From Pseudomonas viridiflava (GTDB taxonomy: Bacteria > Pseudomonadota > Gammaproteobacteria > Pseudomonadales > Pseudomonadaceae): a stretch of 64,000 nucleotides of DNA. This document shows, one piece after another, positions 14,884 to 25,043 of this stretch; position 1 is the first letter of the stretch, and each line of letters starts with the position of its first letter. Where the stretch lies: positions 62,001 through 126,000 of the forward strand of contig NZ_UTVH01000116.1 in the NCBI RefSeq assembly GCF_900585905.1, in the 5' to 3' direction. A program made the translations under genes and the position numbers. The notes below the pieces were generated by a model. That model did no database searches. It was not told the DNA's origin and saw only the letters and a list, made by a program, of their open reading frames with translations.

Positions 14884-17235
14884 TCAGATCTGCAAATCCT
14901 TGGCCGGGATTGCGTTCTTGCGTTCGGTGGGCCCAGGAGTCGCTGCAGTCAAGGTGATCGGCACTGATTTGGCAGCGGGCACCCTGCTGCGCTCGGCGTA
15001 ATGCCAGAGCGGAATCAGCGGGTTGCATTCCGGGTAGTACGCGGCGCTGCACCCCTGGGGGATGTCGTAAGCGATGATCTGCATCGGCCCGACCTGACGC
15101 GGCGTCTGCGGGTCGATGGCAGTGGTCAGCATGACCCATTCGCCGGCCGCGAAACCCAGGCGGACAATGTCGCTGCGGTTCATGAAAATCACTGTGCGCG
15201 TACCACTGACACCGCGAAAGCGGTCGTCGTAGCCGTAGATCGTGGTGTTGAACTGATCATTGCTGCGCAGCGTCATCAATTGGAGGACGTCGCGGCGATC
15301 TGGCCCGATGTCGAGGTCGTCGTCTTCATCCAGCGTTGCCGGGGCGACGAAGCGGGCGCGTCCGCTGTCGGTGTTCCATTCGCGTTGCGCCGCGGCGACA
15401 GGTTTGTGAAAACCGCCGGGCTCCCACATGCGCGTTTCCATGTCGTGGAAGATGGCCGGGTAGACGGCCGCGATCGCCTGGCGAACCTGGCTGTAGTCGC
15501 GGCGCCAGCCTTCCCAGTCGATGCCTTCATTGCCGCTCAGTGTGGCCTGGGCCAGCCCGGCAATAATCGCGTTCTCGGCCCGCAGCTGTTCATGGGCGGG
15601 TTCGCCGATGCCTTTCCAGCCACGGATACAGCCGGTGCTGTCTTCGGTGCTGTAGCTCTGTGGCTGACCGTCCTGGCGATCGATTTCAATGCGGCCCAGG
15701 CACGGCAGCAGCCAGGCATTCTTGGCGGCGACAAGATGAGTGCGGTTGAGTTTGGTCGCAATCTGTACGCTCAGCTCCAGGGTTTTCCACGCCGGTTCCA
15801 TGCGCGAAGTATCCGGAATGGCGCGCAGGAAGTTGCCGCCCAGGCCAATGAAACCGCGCACGCTGCCATCGAGAATGCCTTCGCAGGTTTCCACTGTGGC
15901 GCGGCCTTTGTTCTCTGGCACCTTGAAGCTGAACAGCGATTCGATCTTGTCCACGGGCACTTTGCCGGGGTCTTCAGTGATGCCGACGGTGCGCTGGCCC
16001 TGCACATTGGAATGGCCACGCACCGGGCAGATACCGCTGCCCGGCTTGCCAATGTTGCCGCGCAGGAGCAACAGATTGACCAGCATCTGCACGGTGTCGA
16101 CGCCTTTGCGATGCTGAGTGATGCCCATGCCGTAGATGATCATTGCCCGCTCGCTGCGGGCATAGGTGGTCGCTGCCGCTTCCATGGCGGCGCGACTCAG
16201 GCCTGAGCGGCGTTCCAGGGCATCCCATTGCGCATTGCGCACGCTGCTGGCGAACTCGGCAAAACCTTCGGTGTGCTGGGCGATAAAGGGCTCGTCGATG
16301 ATCGGCGCCTCGCCTTTGACCAGCGCGGCCTTGTCCATCTCGAACAGCGCCTTGGCGATGCCGGTCACCGCCGCCATGTCGCCGCCGATTGCCACCTGAT
16401 GGTATTGCGTGCTGATCAGGGTCGAGTCCGGGCCCAGCATCTGCACTGGCGACTGCGGATCGACGAAACGCTCAAGGCCGCGCTCGCGAATCGGGTTGAA
16501 GGTCACGATGGGCACATTGCGATCCCGCGCATCCTTGAGGTCATGGAGCATGCGCGGGCTGTTGCTGCCGACGTTCTGGCCGAAGAAAAAGATGCAGTCG
16601 CTGTGCTTGAAGTCTTCCAGGGTCACCGTGCCGACCGGCACGCCGAGGCTCTCCTGCAGGCCGACCGAAGTGCTTTCGTGGCACATGTTCGAGCTGTCCG
16701 GCAGATTGTTGGTGCCGTAGGCCCGGGCGAACAACTGATACATGAACGAGGCTTCCAGCGAAGCCCGGCCTGAGGCGTAGAAGGCGACGCTGTCGGGCTC
16801 AAGCGCGCGCAACTGCGCACCGATTTCGCGGTAGGCCTGCTCCCAGCTGGTTTCCTGATAGCGATCGCTTAGCGGGTCATAGCGCATGGGGTGAGTCAGG
16901 CGGCCATGCTGCTCCAGATCATAGTCACGCCATTGCAGCAGTTCGGTGAGACTATGGCGGGCAAAAAACGCCGGGCTCGTGCGGTTCGAGGTCAGCTCCC
17001 AGGCGGTGGCCTTGGCGCCGTTTTCGCAGAACTCCAGCGGGTGGGTCTTGCCGGGCTTGGCCCAGGCGCAACTAACGCAGCCAAAACCCCCCGGTTTGTT
17101 CTGCCGGGTCAGGGCATAGGCACCTTTGAACGGTGCCTGCTCGCGCCAGAGAATGGTCATGACCGATTTCGCCGAGCCCCAGCCGCCTGCGGCATCGGAA
17201 TAAGGGCGGTAACGTGGCTGCAGATTGATAAGCAT
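14884..17235 (-). CDS. FdhF/YdeP-family molybdopterin oxidoreductase
   Basis: 783 residues, formate-dehydrogenase-like molybdopterin enzyme of the YdeP type. Near the N-terminus C53xxC56 and C70 in the EFCENGAKA motif replace the classical four-Cys cluster site. The molybdopterin-binding domains follow, including the SSNMCHESTS region and FGQNVGSNSPRM, with VRGHSNVQGQRTVG in the middle and a C-terminal molydopterin dinucleotide-binding domain (SNDQFNTTIYGYDDRFRGV in part). E. coli YdeP is linked to acid resistance; the substrate is unknown. The ATG at 17235 follows GAGTACCAC, a modest ribosome site. It lies just upstream of the TetR regulator in the same orientation. Confidence 0.92.
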   Translation of the reverse strand: MLINLQPRYRPYSDAAGGWGSAKSVMTILWREQAPFKGAYALTRQNKPGGFGCVSCAWAKPGKTHPLEFCENGAKATAWELTSNRTSPAFFARHSLTELLQWRDYDLEQHGRLTHPMRYDPLSDRYQETSWEQAYREIGAQLRALEPDSVAFYASGRASLEASFMYQLFARAYGTNNLPDSSNMCHESTSVGLQESLGVPVGTVTLEDFKHSDCIFFFGQNVGSNSPRMLHDLKDARDRNVPIVTFNPIRERGLERFVDPQSPVQMLGPDSTLISTQYHQVAIGGDMAAVTGIAKALFEMDKAALVKGEAPIIDEPFIAQHTEGFAEFASSVRNAQWDALERRSGLSRAAMEAAATTYARSERAMIIYGMGITQHRKGVDTVQMLVNLLLLRGNIGKPGSGICPVRGHSNVQGQRTVGITEDPGKVPVDKIESLFSFKVPENKGRATVETCEGILDGSVRGFIGLGGNFLRAIPDTSRMEPAWKTLELSVQIATKLNRTHLVAAKNAWLLPCLGRIEIDRQDGQPQSYSTEDSTGCIRGWKGIGEPAHEQLRAENAIIAGLAQATLSGNEGIDWEGWRRDYSQVRQAIAAVYPAIFHDMETRMWEPGGFHKPVAAAQREWNTDSGRARFVAPATLDEDDDLDIGPDRRDVLQLMTLRSNDQFNTTIYGYDDRFRGVSGTRTVIFMNRSDIVRLGFAAGEWVMLTTAIDPQTPRQVGPMQIIAYDIPQGCSAAYYPECNPLIPLWHYAERSRVPAAKSVPITLTAATPGPTERKNAIPAKDLQI

Positions 17236-17453
17236 TGAACGTGGTACTCCCTGGCGAGCGAAATTCGTCGGCTGGCCGTCTAGTGCAGTTAGGACGTGGC
17301 CTGCGGGAGAAAGGTTCGTTGTGGTTTCACCAACGGTAACGGGTGCAATTACGGCCCATGACCGAACTTGTCAGGCCAATGCGAATCCATTTCTCTTGGC
17401 CTGATTGCCTGGCCCGATTCAGTCGCCCAATGCCATAGGGAGCGCCCCGCGTT

Positions 17454-19628
17454 TTGTTCAACTTCAAGTCGTTCGCGTTAATGTGCCTGTTGCTGTGTGC
17501 CGGCAGCCTCAACGTTCAAGCTGCCGAGCCAGCGGCCGCTCCGGCAGCGCCTGCAGCAGCACCGGCCGCAGACGCCCCGCAGGAACCTGCCGCGCCGGAA
17601 ATCCTGACGCAGGGCGGTCTGCTGGGCGCCATCAGCACCAGCATCGACGATGTGCAGGGCACACTGTCTCTGGACGGCAAACTGCTCGACACCTGGCGCC
17701 TGCGTGCCGACCGCGCAGCCAATGAGCTGGACAAGTTGGTGAGCAAGCCCTCGGAGCGCTCGAAATGGGAAGTGACCGGCGACTTCCTGATCCTGTCGTT
17801 TGTCTGGATCGGCTCCTTTGCCCTGCTGACCACCCTGGGCGGCTTTATTGCGCTGCGTTTGAATCGGCGGCCTTTCCTGCAAGTGCGCGAGCGCAGTCAG
17901 GCGTTGCTCAACTACGTCCTGCCGTACACGTTGCCGGCGATCATCAGCCTGCCATTGACGCTGTATGTCAGCCACATGCTGCCCCTGTCCGTGGGCCGCG
18001 CCCTGGCGCTGTGCCTGGCCTACGCCACCAGCAGCGGCATCGTGTCGACCTCGGTGCTGCTGTGCGTGATCGTCATGTTCAATGCCGGGCACAAGCGCGC
18101 CGCAGTGCGTGTGATCCGCAGGTTCTGCCCCAAGCCGTTGTTCGTCATCGGCTTCATGGCCGCACTGAGTGATGCGCTGACCAGCCCGCAGATTGCCCGC
18201 CAGATCGGCAACAACGTGACCACCAGCGTCGCCGTGTTAACCGGGCTGTTTGCCTCGGTGGTGTTCTGCATTCTGGTGATCAAGGTGCGTCGCCCCATCG
18301 CCCACCTGATTCGCAACCGCCCGCTGAGCAGCCGGCTGGCCCGCCCGGCGCTGCAGGAATCGCTGAAGATTTTTTCCAATCTCTGGTACTTGCCGATCCT
18401 GCTGATGATTCTGGTCTCGGCCATCAGCCTGATCGGTGCCGGTGAAGACAGCCAGAAAGCGCTGCGTTGCGCGCTGTTCACCACCGTGCTGCTGATCAGC
18501 ACGGTGTTTCTGAGCACCGTGTTCCAGCATCTGTTCCGGCCTTCACAGCTGGAGGGCCGTGGCGGCCGCGTCTACAAGGCGCGTTTGCTGAGCCTGGTGC
18601 ACGCTGTCGTAAGGATCGGCCTGGCTGTCGCCTTCATCGAAGTACTGGGCCGCATCTGGGGCTTTTCGCTGTTCGAATTCGCTCAGCGCAACACCCTGGG
18701 CCGGGCGATCAGCGACTCTTTGAGCAGTATCGGGCTGATCCTGCTGGTGACCTGGCTGTTCTGGGTGGTGCTCGATACGGCTATTCAGGAAGCGCTGAAA
18801 ACCCCGCTGCATCATCGCTCCTCGCGCCAGCCCAGCACCCGGATCAAGACCATACTGCCGCTGCTGCGCAATGCGATCAAAATCGTCCTGGTGGTGATTT
18901 GCGCCATTACCACCATGGCCAACCTGGGCATCAACGTCGCGCCGCTGCTGGCCGGTGCCGGGGTGGTCGGGCTGGCCATCGGTTTCGGTTCCCAGCAACT
19001 GGTGCAGGACGTGATTACCGGCCTGTTCATCATCATTGAAGACACCTTCTCCATCGGCGACTGGGTGGTGCTCAGCACGGGCCATTCGGGCACTGTCGAG
19101 AGCCTCACTATTCGCACCGTGCGCCTGCGCGACGGCAAGGGTTTTGTGCACTCGGTGCCGTTCGGCCAGATCAAGGCGGTGACCAACCAGTCCCGTCAGT
19201 TTGCCTACGCCTTCTTCTCGGTACAGTTCACTTACGACTCCAACATCGACAGTGCGCTGTCGCTGATTCGCGAGGTGGGCCAGTCGCTCACTGATGACCT
19301 TTTGCTCAAGAGCAATCTGCAAGGCCCGCTGGAAGTGTTCGGTGTCGACCGCATGGATCTCAACGGCGTGGTGTTGACGGCGCAGTTCCGCACCTCGTCC
19401 GGTGGCCAGTACGCCGTCGGCCGTGCGTTCAACGAGCGCCTGAAAAAGCTTGTGGATAAAGCCTCGGATGTTCGTTTCGCGCAGACTTATCCACAAACCG
19501 TGATCAGCCCGCTGGCGGCGCCAGCGACGCAACTGATGGTGGATGCCGACGCGCCGCCCGCATCCGGCAAGGGCAATCTGGTCAACCCCGACGGCTCGGA
19601 AAGCCCGCCGGTTCAGCCCAGGCCCTGA
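17454..19628 (+). CDS. Large mechanosensitive channel of the MscS family (YbiO/YnaI-like)
   Basis: 724 residues. A signal peptide (about 1-23, FALMCLLLCAGSLNVQAA) and an Ala/Pro-rich periplasmic segment precede many hydrophobic helices from about residue 110 onward. The pore helix and beta-domain signature are clear around residues 490-540: LAGAGVVGLAIGFGSQQLVQ and IIIEDTFSIGDWV. Length and layout resemble E. coli YbiO rather than small MscS. It would relieve hypo-osmotic pressure at the inner membrane. The best start is TTG at 17454, after AGGGAGC; no ATG occurs at a suitable position. The protein ends in a Pro/Ser-rich tail. Confidence 0.92.
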   Translation: MFNFKSFALMCLLLCAGSLNVQAAEPAAAPAAPAAAPAADAPQEPAAPEILTQGGLLGAISTSIDDVQGTLSLDGKLLDTWRLRADRAANELDKLVSKPSERSKWEVTGDFLILSFVWIGSFALLTTLGGFIALRLNRRPFLQVRERSQALLNYVLPYTLPAIISLPLTLYVSHMLPLSVGRALALCLAYATSSGIVSTSVLLCVIVMFNAGHKRAAVRVIRRFCPKPLFVIGFMAALSDALTSPQIARQIGNNVTTSVAVLTGLFASVVFCILVIKVRRPIAHLIRNRPLSSRLARPALQESLKIFSNLWYLPILLMILVSAISLIGAGEDSQKALRCALFTTVLLISTVFLSTVFQHLFRPSQLEGRGGRVYKARLLSLVHAVVRIGLAVAFIEVLGRIWGFSLFEFAQRNTLGRAISDSLSSIGLILLVTWLFWVVLDTAIQEALKTPLHHRSSRQPSTRIKTILPLLRNAIKIVLVVICAITTMANLGINVAPLLAGAGVVGLAIGFGSQQLVQDVITGLFIIIEDTFSIGDWVVLSTGHSGTVESLTIRTVRLRDGKGFVHSVPFGQIKAVTNQSRQFAYAFFSVQFTYDSNIDSALSLIREVGQSLTDDLLLKSNLQGPLEVFGVDRMDLNGVVLTAQFRTSSGGQYAVGRAFNERLKKLVDKASDVRFAQTYPQTVISPLAAPATQLMVDADAPPASGKGNLVNPDGSESPPVQPRP

Positions 19629-19644
19629 CGCCTGAACCCGGCGC

Positions 19645-22600
19645 TCAGCGCAGCAGGCGCTCGCGCAGCCGGGCCATCGCTTCCGGGTCCAGTTCGAGCC
19701 AGTACTGCGGTTTGCCAGCAATGACAGCGGCGGCAGGGATGCCGTCGCGGTAGACCAGACGGCTGCCGATCAGCGCCGGGACTTTGCTGCCCGGCAGCAG
19801 AGTGCCCACCAGATTCAGCGGGTCGACCCCGCTCAGGCTGATCAGGCTGCCGTCCAGCGGGCGGTTGCGGATTTCCCGTAACACGGGAATGGCTTCCGGC
19901 AACGCAAACTGCTCACCGGCCAGGCCACTGACAAAGCGTCCGCCACGGATTTCGCCGCGCGCCTCCAGGCGATGAAACGTGCGCAGCAGCTCGCGCCAGC
20001 TCGGTAGCCAGTCGGCCTCGCGCTCCAGCAGTCGCCAGAACACTACGCCGTAACGACGCAACAGGGTCATCGCGATGTGCTCCAGCGTTGGCGAGGCATG
20101 GCCGCGACGTTGCTGCTGTTCGAGGTTGTCGGCTGGCGGCGCGCCGCGTAACAGCGCCCAGCGTCCCGCATCGTCCATGCCGCCGATGAGCGCGCCCCGG
20201 CCGCGTCGGCCGCTGTAAGCCGAGCGTTTGCTGGCGGGAGTGATCAACGCCCGCAGCCCGGCAAAACTGTCGGCGTTGACCAGCCCGGCGGCGACCAGCT
20301 CCTGCAGGGCAATTTCCAGCTCCGCGCGCAGCAGGTGCGCTTCGCTGACCAGTTCATCGAAAAACAGCGCGCCCTGGCTGGCAAGCGCGGCGTGCACCTT
20401 CTGCGCCTTTGGCGACAGTTCATCGACGTGCGGCTGGCCGATCAGCCCGCGCCACAGCCCGACCTGGCTGCGCGGCAGCAGCACCACCGGTGTGCCACGG
20501 GACGCTACCACGCCGGTCTTGTTGCTGGCCGCCAGCCGGGTCCAGACCACTTTGCCGCTGCGGCAGATCTCGTCCAGCCAGCCCGGCGAATAATCCTTGA
20601 GGCGCGCGGGCAGCAGGTCGCTGTCCCAGGCACCGGCCGCTGCACTGAAGCCTTCAAGTTGCGCAATCACCTGGCCCAGCGCGGCCTGACCTTGAGGTTG
20701 CGTGGTTGCCGACAGGTGCTGCCAGTCGAACAGGAAACGCATGAAGTCCTGTAACGAAACCGGCTCTATCTCTCGGCGCAGACGTTTTACGGTGTAACGA
20801 TGGATGCGCGCCAGCAGGTGCCGCTCGCACCATTGATCATCGCTGGCGCCGGGGCTGAAGCGGCCGCGCAAGACATAGCCTTCATTCTCCAGCCGCGCCA
20901 GCGTCTGGCTGACATCGCTGGTGTTCAGGCCCAGCGGCCGGGCGATGTCTGCCACGCTCATGGGACCAACGCCGCTCAGCCGGGCGCGCACCAGTTCAAC
21001 CATGGCCTCATCACGTTGCCAGTGCTCATCGAAGCCGGGCAGGGCGCATAACGTCGGCTGCATGTGCGCCTGTGGATAAATCGCCTGGGCGAAGGTCAAG
21101 CGTTCCAGCGCCACCCAGAGCGCCTGTTCAGGGCCGACTTGCAGGCGCGTGGCGCGGCCCGAGCGCGCCAGTTTTTGCAGCCAGCCCGACCAGTCGGCTC
21201 GCGCCAGGGCTTCTTCGCCCGTCACCGCGCCGAGGCTCATCAACGCTTCGTGCATTTCATCCAGGTTCTGCGGCTGCGGCGAGGCTTCTTCGCTGACGGC
21301 GAGAATGGCGTCGGCATCCAGCGCACCCATATCGTCGCTGGACTGCGGGTCGCTCCAGCGCCGATTGAGCACAGCCTGGGTGCGGCGCTCTTCCAGCGGC
21401 GCGTCATCGAGAAAGGCATAAGGCCGGGCGTTGAGTATCTCTGCGGCCAGCGGCGAGGGCGCAGGCAGATCGCGGGCGATCAGGCGCACCTCGCCGTTCT
21501 CCATGCGCCGCAACAACGCCAGCCAGCCCTCGGCATCCAGGGCTTCGTGCAGGCAGTCCTCCAGCGTCTGCTCGATCAGCGGGTGGTCCGGCACATCGCG
21601 CTCGCCGACGATGTTTTCCAGGCACGCGATCTGATCCGGGAACAGCGTGGCAATCAGGTCTTCACTCTTCATCCGCTGCAATTGAGGAGCAACCTTGCGC
21701 CCCCCGGTATAACGCGGCAACGCCAACGCGGTGCCTGCATTCCAGCGCCAGCGCACGCCAAACAGTGGCGCGTCGAGGACCGCCTGAATCAGCAGATGCT
21801 CGGCGCTGTTGGACTGCAGATAGCGCCAGACCTCATCAAGCTCGAAGCTGTGGCTGGTGGACAGCGACAGCACGATGGCGTCTTCACTGGCGGCGGCCTG
21901 CAATTCGAAATTGAAGGTGCGACAGAAGCGTTTGCGCAGCGCCAGGCCCCAGGCGCGGTTCAGCCGACTGCCGAACGGGGTATGAATAATCAGCTGCGTG
22001 CCGCCGGACTCATCGAAAAAGCGCTCCATGATCAGCGTGTCCTGGGACGGCAGGGCGCCCAGCACCGAGCGGGTCCGGGCCAGGTAATCGACCATCTGTT
22101 CGGCGCTGGCCAGGTTCAGCCCCAGGGTGTCCATCAGCCAGTCGATGCAGGGCTGCAACTCGCCAGGATGGGCGCCCAGCAACTCGTCGACATGGCCCTG
22201 CAGGCGTGCCACGGCAAATGACAACTCGTCGCTGCGCCCGGGCGCCTCGCCCAGCCAGAACGGAATGGTGGGCGGCTGGCCGTGGGCGTCTTCGACCCGC
22301 ACCTTGCCAGCGTCCAGACGCAAAATGCGATACGAGGTGTTGCCCAGCTGAAAGATGTCCCCAGCCTGACTCTCGACGGCAAAATCTTCGTTGACGGTGC
22401 CGATGTTCAGCGCTTGAGGTTCGAGCAGCACGCTGTAATCGGCGTTGTCCGGGATGGTACCGCCGCTGGTCACCGCCGTCAGCTTGCTGCCGCGCCGTGC
22501 GCGCAGGGTGCGGGTCAGGGCGTCGCGATGCAGATAGGCGCCGCGCACGCCCTGACGCCCGCTATAGCCGTCGGCAAGCATGCTCAGCAGGGCCTGGAAA

Positions 22601-23967
22601 TGGGCGCTGTCCAGCTCGGCGTAGGGCGAGGCCTGGCGGAACATCTGCAGCAGCGCGTCTTCCTGCCATTCCTGGCAACTGACTTCGGCGACGATCTGCT
22701 GCGCGAGCACATCCAGCGGGGCTTTGGGGATGCGCAGGATGTCCAGCTCGCCCCGGCGTACGCAGTCGAGCAGCGCAGCGCATTCGATCAGATCATCGCG
22801 GGAGGTGGCGAACAGGCGGCCCTTGGGCGTGCCGCCAACGTGGTGGCCGGATCGCCCGACCCGCTGCAAGAACGCGGCAATGGAGCGCGGCGAAGCGATC
22901 TGGCAGACCAGGTCGACGTCGCCAATATCGATGCCCAGCTCCAGCGATGCGGTGGCGATCAGTACCTGCAAATCGCCACGCTTGAGACGTTGCTCGGCGT
23001 CCAGCCGCTGCTCTCTGGCGAGGCTGCCATGGTGCGCAGCCACGGCCTCCTTGCCCAGGCGCTCGCTCAAATAGCGCGCCATGCGTTCAGCCATGCGCCG
23101 GGTATTGACGAAAATCAGCGTCGTGCGGTGCTCCCGGGCCAGCACGGCGAGCCGGTCGTAGACCAATTGCCAGACATCGTTGGCCATGATCGGCCCGAGG
23201 GCCACCGGTGGCACCTCGATACCCAGATCGCGAGGGCGGGCGTGACCGATGTCGACAATGGCGCAGGGCCGCGTGACGGGATCGGCACCGACCAGGAAGC
23301 GCGAGACCCGCTCGATGGGTTTCTGTGTTGCCGACAGCCCGATGCGCAACAGCGGTTCACTGCACAGCGCCTGCAGCCGCTCAAGGCTCAACGCCAGGTG
23401 GCTGCCGCGCTTGCCCGCGGCGATGGCGTGAATTTCGTCGACGATGACCGTGCGCGCCGTCGCCAGCATGCGCCGCCCGGAATCCGAGCCGAGCAGTACA
23501 TACAGCGATTCGGGGGTGGTCACCAGCACGTTCGGCGCGGTCTTGCGCATGGCCGTGCGCTCTTTTTGCGGCGTATCGCCGGTGCGCACGGCAGTGCTGA
23601 TGCGCAGCCCCGGCAACCCCATGTGCTGCAATTGTCCGGTGATGCCTGCCAGCGGGTTCTGCAGGTTGATCTGAATGTCGTTGGACAGCGCCTTGAGCGG
23701 CGAAATGTAGACCACGAAGGTCTGCTCCGGCAGCTCGCCGCCGTTGGCCAGGCCTTGATGCACCAGGTCGTCGAGCACGGCAAGGAACGCGGTCAGGGTC
23801 TTGCCCGAACCGGTGGGCGCGGCGATCAACGTCGACTGACGCGCCTTGATCAACGGCCAGGCCCGGGCCTGCGCGGGGGTAACAGCCGGGAAGGTGTCAC
23901 GGAACCAGGCGCTCACGGCCGGGTGAAAACCTTCGAGTGCGGGGTCGGGAATGAGGGGCAGATTCAT
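19645..23967 (-). CDS. lhr: ATP-dependent helicase Lhr
   Basis: 1440-residue Lhr-type superfamily 2 helicase used in DNA repair. Walker A APTGSGKT is at 50-57, the DEIH box at 177-180, and helicase motifs continue through VARTRR-like and QRVGRSGHH (motif VI) near residue 370. The Lhr-specific winged-helix and beta-barrel core extends to ~870, and the long C-terminal region (to 1440) contains the HTH-rich Lhr-CTD. The full length equals that of E. coli and Pseudomonas Lhr (~1400-1540). Convergent with the MscS gene, 16 bp apart. Long frames on the opposite strand across this gene are shadows. Confidence 0.96.
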   Translation of the reverse strand: MNLPLIPDPALEGFHPAVSAWFRDTFPAVTPAQARAWPLIKARQSTLIAAPTGSGKTLTAFLAVLDDLVHQGLANGGELPEQTFVVYISPLKALSNDIQINLQNPLAGITGQLQHMGLPGLRISTAVRTGDTPQKERTAMRKTAPNVLVTTPESLYVLLGSDSGRRMLATARTVIVDEIHAIAAGKRGSHLALSLERLQALCSEPLLRIGLSATQKPIERVSRFLVGADPVTRPCAIVDIGHARPRDLGIEVPPVALGPIMANDVWQLVYDRLAVLAREHRTTLIFVNTRRMAERMARYLSERLGKEAVAAHHGSLAREQRLDAEQRLKRGDLQVLIATASLELGIDIGDVDLVCQIASPRSIAAFLQRVGRSGHHVGGTPKGRLFATSRDDLIECAALLDCVRRGELDILRIPKAPLDVLAQQIVAEVSCQEWQEDALLQMFRQASPYAELDSAHFQALLSMLADGYSGRQGVRGAYLHRDALTRTLRARRGSKLTAVTSGGTIPDNADYSVLLEPQALNIGTVNEDFAVESQAGDIFQLGNTSYRILRLDAGKVRVEDAHGQPPTIPFWLGEAPGRSDELSFAVARLQGHVDELLGAHPGELQPCIDWLMDTLGLNLASAEQMVDYLARTRSVLGALPSQDTLIMERFFDESGGTQLIIHTPFGSRLNRAWGLALRKRFCRTFNFELQAAASEDAIVLSLSTSHSFELDEVWRYLQSNSAEHLLIQAVLDAPLFGVRWRWNAGTALALPRYTGGRKVAPQLQRMKSEDLIATLFPDQIACLENIVGERDVPDHPLIEQTLEDCLHEALDAEGWLALLRRMENGEVRLIARDLPAPSPLAAEILNARPYAFLDDAPLEERRTQAVLNRRWSDPQSSDDMGALDADAILAVSEEASPQPQNLDEMHEALMSLGAVTGEEALARADWSGWLQKLARSGRATRLQVGPEQALWVALERLTFAQAIYPQAHMQPTLCALPGFDEHWQRDEAMVELVRARLSGVGPMSVADIARPLGLNTSDVSQTLARLENEGYVLRGRFSPGASDDQWCERHLLARIHRYTVKRLRREIEPVSLQDFMRFLFDWQHLSATTQPQGQAALGQVIAQLEGFSAAAGAWDSDLLPARLKDYSPGWLDEICRSGKVVWTRLAASNKTGVVASRGTPVVLLPRSQVGLWRGLIGQPHVDELSPKAQKVHAALASQGALFFDELVSEAHLLRAELEIALQELVAAGLVNADSFAGLRALITPASKRSAYSGRRGRGALIGGMDDAGRWALLRGAPPADNLEQQQRRGHASPTLEHIAMTLLRRYGVVFWRLLEREADWLPSWRELLRTFHRLEARGEIRGGRFVSGLAGEQFALPEAIPVLREIRNRPLDGSLISLSGVDPLNLVGTLLPGSKVPALIGSRLVYRDGIPAAAVIAGKPQYWLELDPEAMARLRERLLR

Positions 23968-24158
23968 GCCCGATTAATGAGGGTGCACGGGTGAAGATGC
24001 AAGCGCCTCCGGTCGGCAGCGCCATGGCTGTCGGGCCTTGCCCATTGACCCGGAAACTTCCCACGGGCCGCAACGGTTGGGCGTCAGGCGGCAACGTGAT
24101 ATGTTTGCAGACGTTTCAAATTTCACTTCATGAATTCGATACCGAGCCTGCTGACTTT

Positions 24159-25043
24159 ATGCGAATGCGCCTTATGCTGTTGGGCGGCGGGAATGCCCTC
24201 GGGCAGGCGCTGATTCGTCTAGGTGCCGAGGAAGACATCAACTTCCTGGCACCACGTCCACCGCAAGACGGCTGGGACGCGGCGAGTCTGACGCAACTGC
24301 TCGACGATACCCGCCCCGATGCGTTGATCAACCTTGCCTACTACTTCGACTGGTTTCAGGCGGAGTCGGTACCTGCGGCGCGCCTTGCGGCCCAGGAACA
24401 CGCCGTCGAACGCCTCGCGCAACTGTGTCAGCACCACAACATCGTACTGATGCAGCCTTCCAGCTACCGGGTCTTCGACGGCTCGCGGGCCACGGCCTAC
24501 AGCGAAAAGGACGAACCCATCCCGCTGGGCGCACGCGGTCAGGCCCTGCTGCGTATCGAGCAGAGTGTGCGCGCCAGTTGCCCGCAGCATCTGCTGCTGC
24601 GCTTCGGCTGGCTGCTGGACGACAGCGTCGATGGGGTGCTGGGTCGTTTCCTGAGCCGCGCCGAATCACCCCAGGAGCTGTTTATGGCGGATGACCGCCG
24701 TGGCAACCCGACACCGGTGGACGACGCCGCCCGGGTCATTCTTGCCGTGCTCAAGCAGCTCGATTGCGAGGCGCCGCTGTGGGGTGTGTATCACTACGCC
24801 GGCCACGAGGCGACCACACCACTGGCGCTGGGGCAGGCGGTGCTCACCGAGGCGCGGCTGCTGCATCCGCTGGCGGTTGAGGCACCGACGGCCCAGGCCC
24901 ACGCCGCCGGTGCCGACGTCAGCGACGAGCCGCAGCACGCCGTGCTGGCCTGCAAGAAAATTCTTCATACTTTCGGCATCAAACCCCGCGCCTGGCGCGC
25001 AGGGCTGCCGAACCTACTGGATCGTTATTACCGTCATGTCTGA
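24159..25043 (+). CDS. RmlD-like NAD(P)-dependent sugar-nucleotide reductase
   Basis: 294 residues from ATG 24159; the frame is open upstream but the Rossmann start MRLMLLGGGNALGQALIRLG sets the N-terminus. It resembles dTDP-4-dehydrorhamnose reductase and related SDRs: an NAD-binding Gly motif at ~8-13, DALINLAYY in the position of the family's NxAA motif, and SSYRVFDG in the position of the substrate site (STDYVFDG in RmlD). The canonical YxxxK appears replaced by GARGQALLRIEQ, so catalysis by the standard SDR route is doubtful. It overlaps the following epimerase gene by 8 bp, suggesting a joint role in sugar-nucleotide or envelope polysaccharide metabolism. Confidence 0.85.
   Translation: MRMRLMLLGGGNALGQALIRLGAEEDINFLAPRPPQDGWDAASLTQLLDDTRPDALINLAYYFDWFQAESVPAARLAAQEHAVERLAQLCQHHNIVLMQPSSYRVFDGSRATAYSEKDEPIPLGARGQALLRIEQSVRASCPQHLLLRFGWLLDDSVDGVLGRFLSRAESPQELFMADDRRGNPTPVDDAARVILAVLKQLDCEAPLWGVYHYAGHEATTPLALGQAVLTEARLLHPLAVEAPTAQAHAAGADVSDEPQHAVLACKKILHTFGIKPRAWRAGLPNLLDRYYRHV

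Noticed and set aside
22282..23994. 570-codon plus-strand frame opposite lhr
   Set aside because: Shadow of the Lhr gene; no ribosome site or motif.
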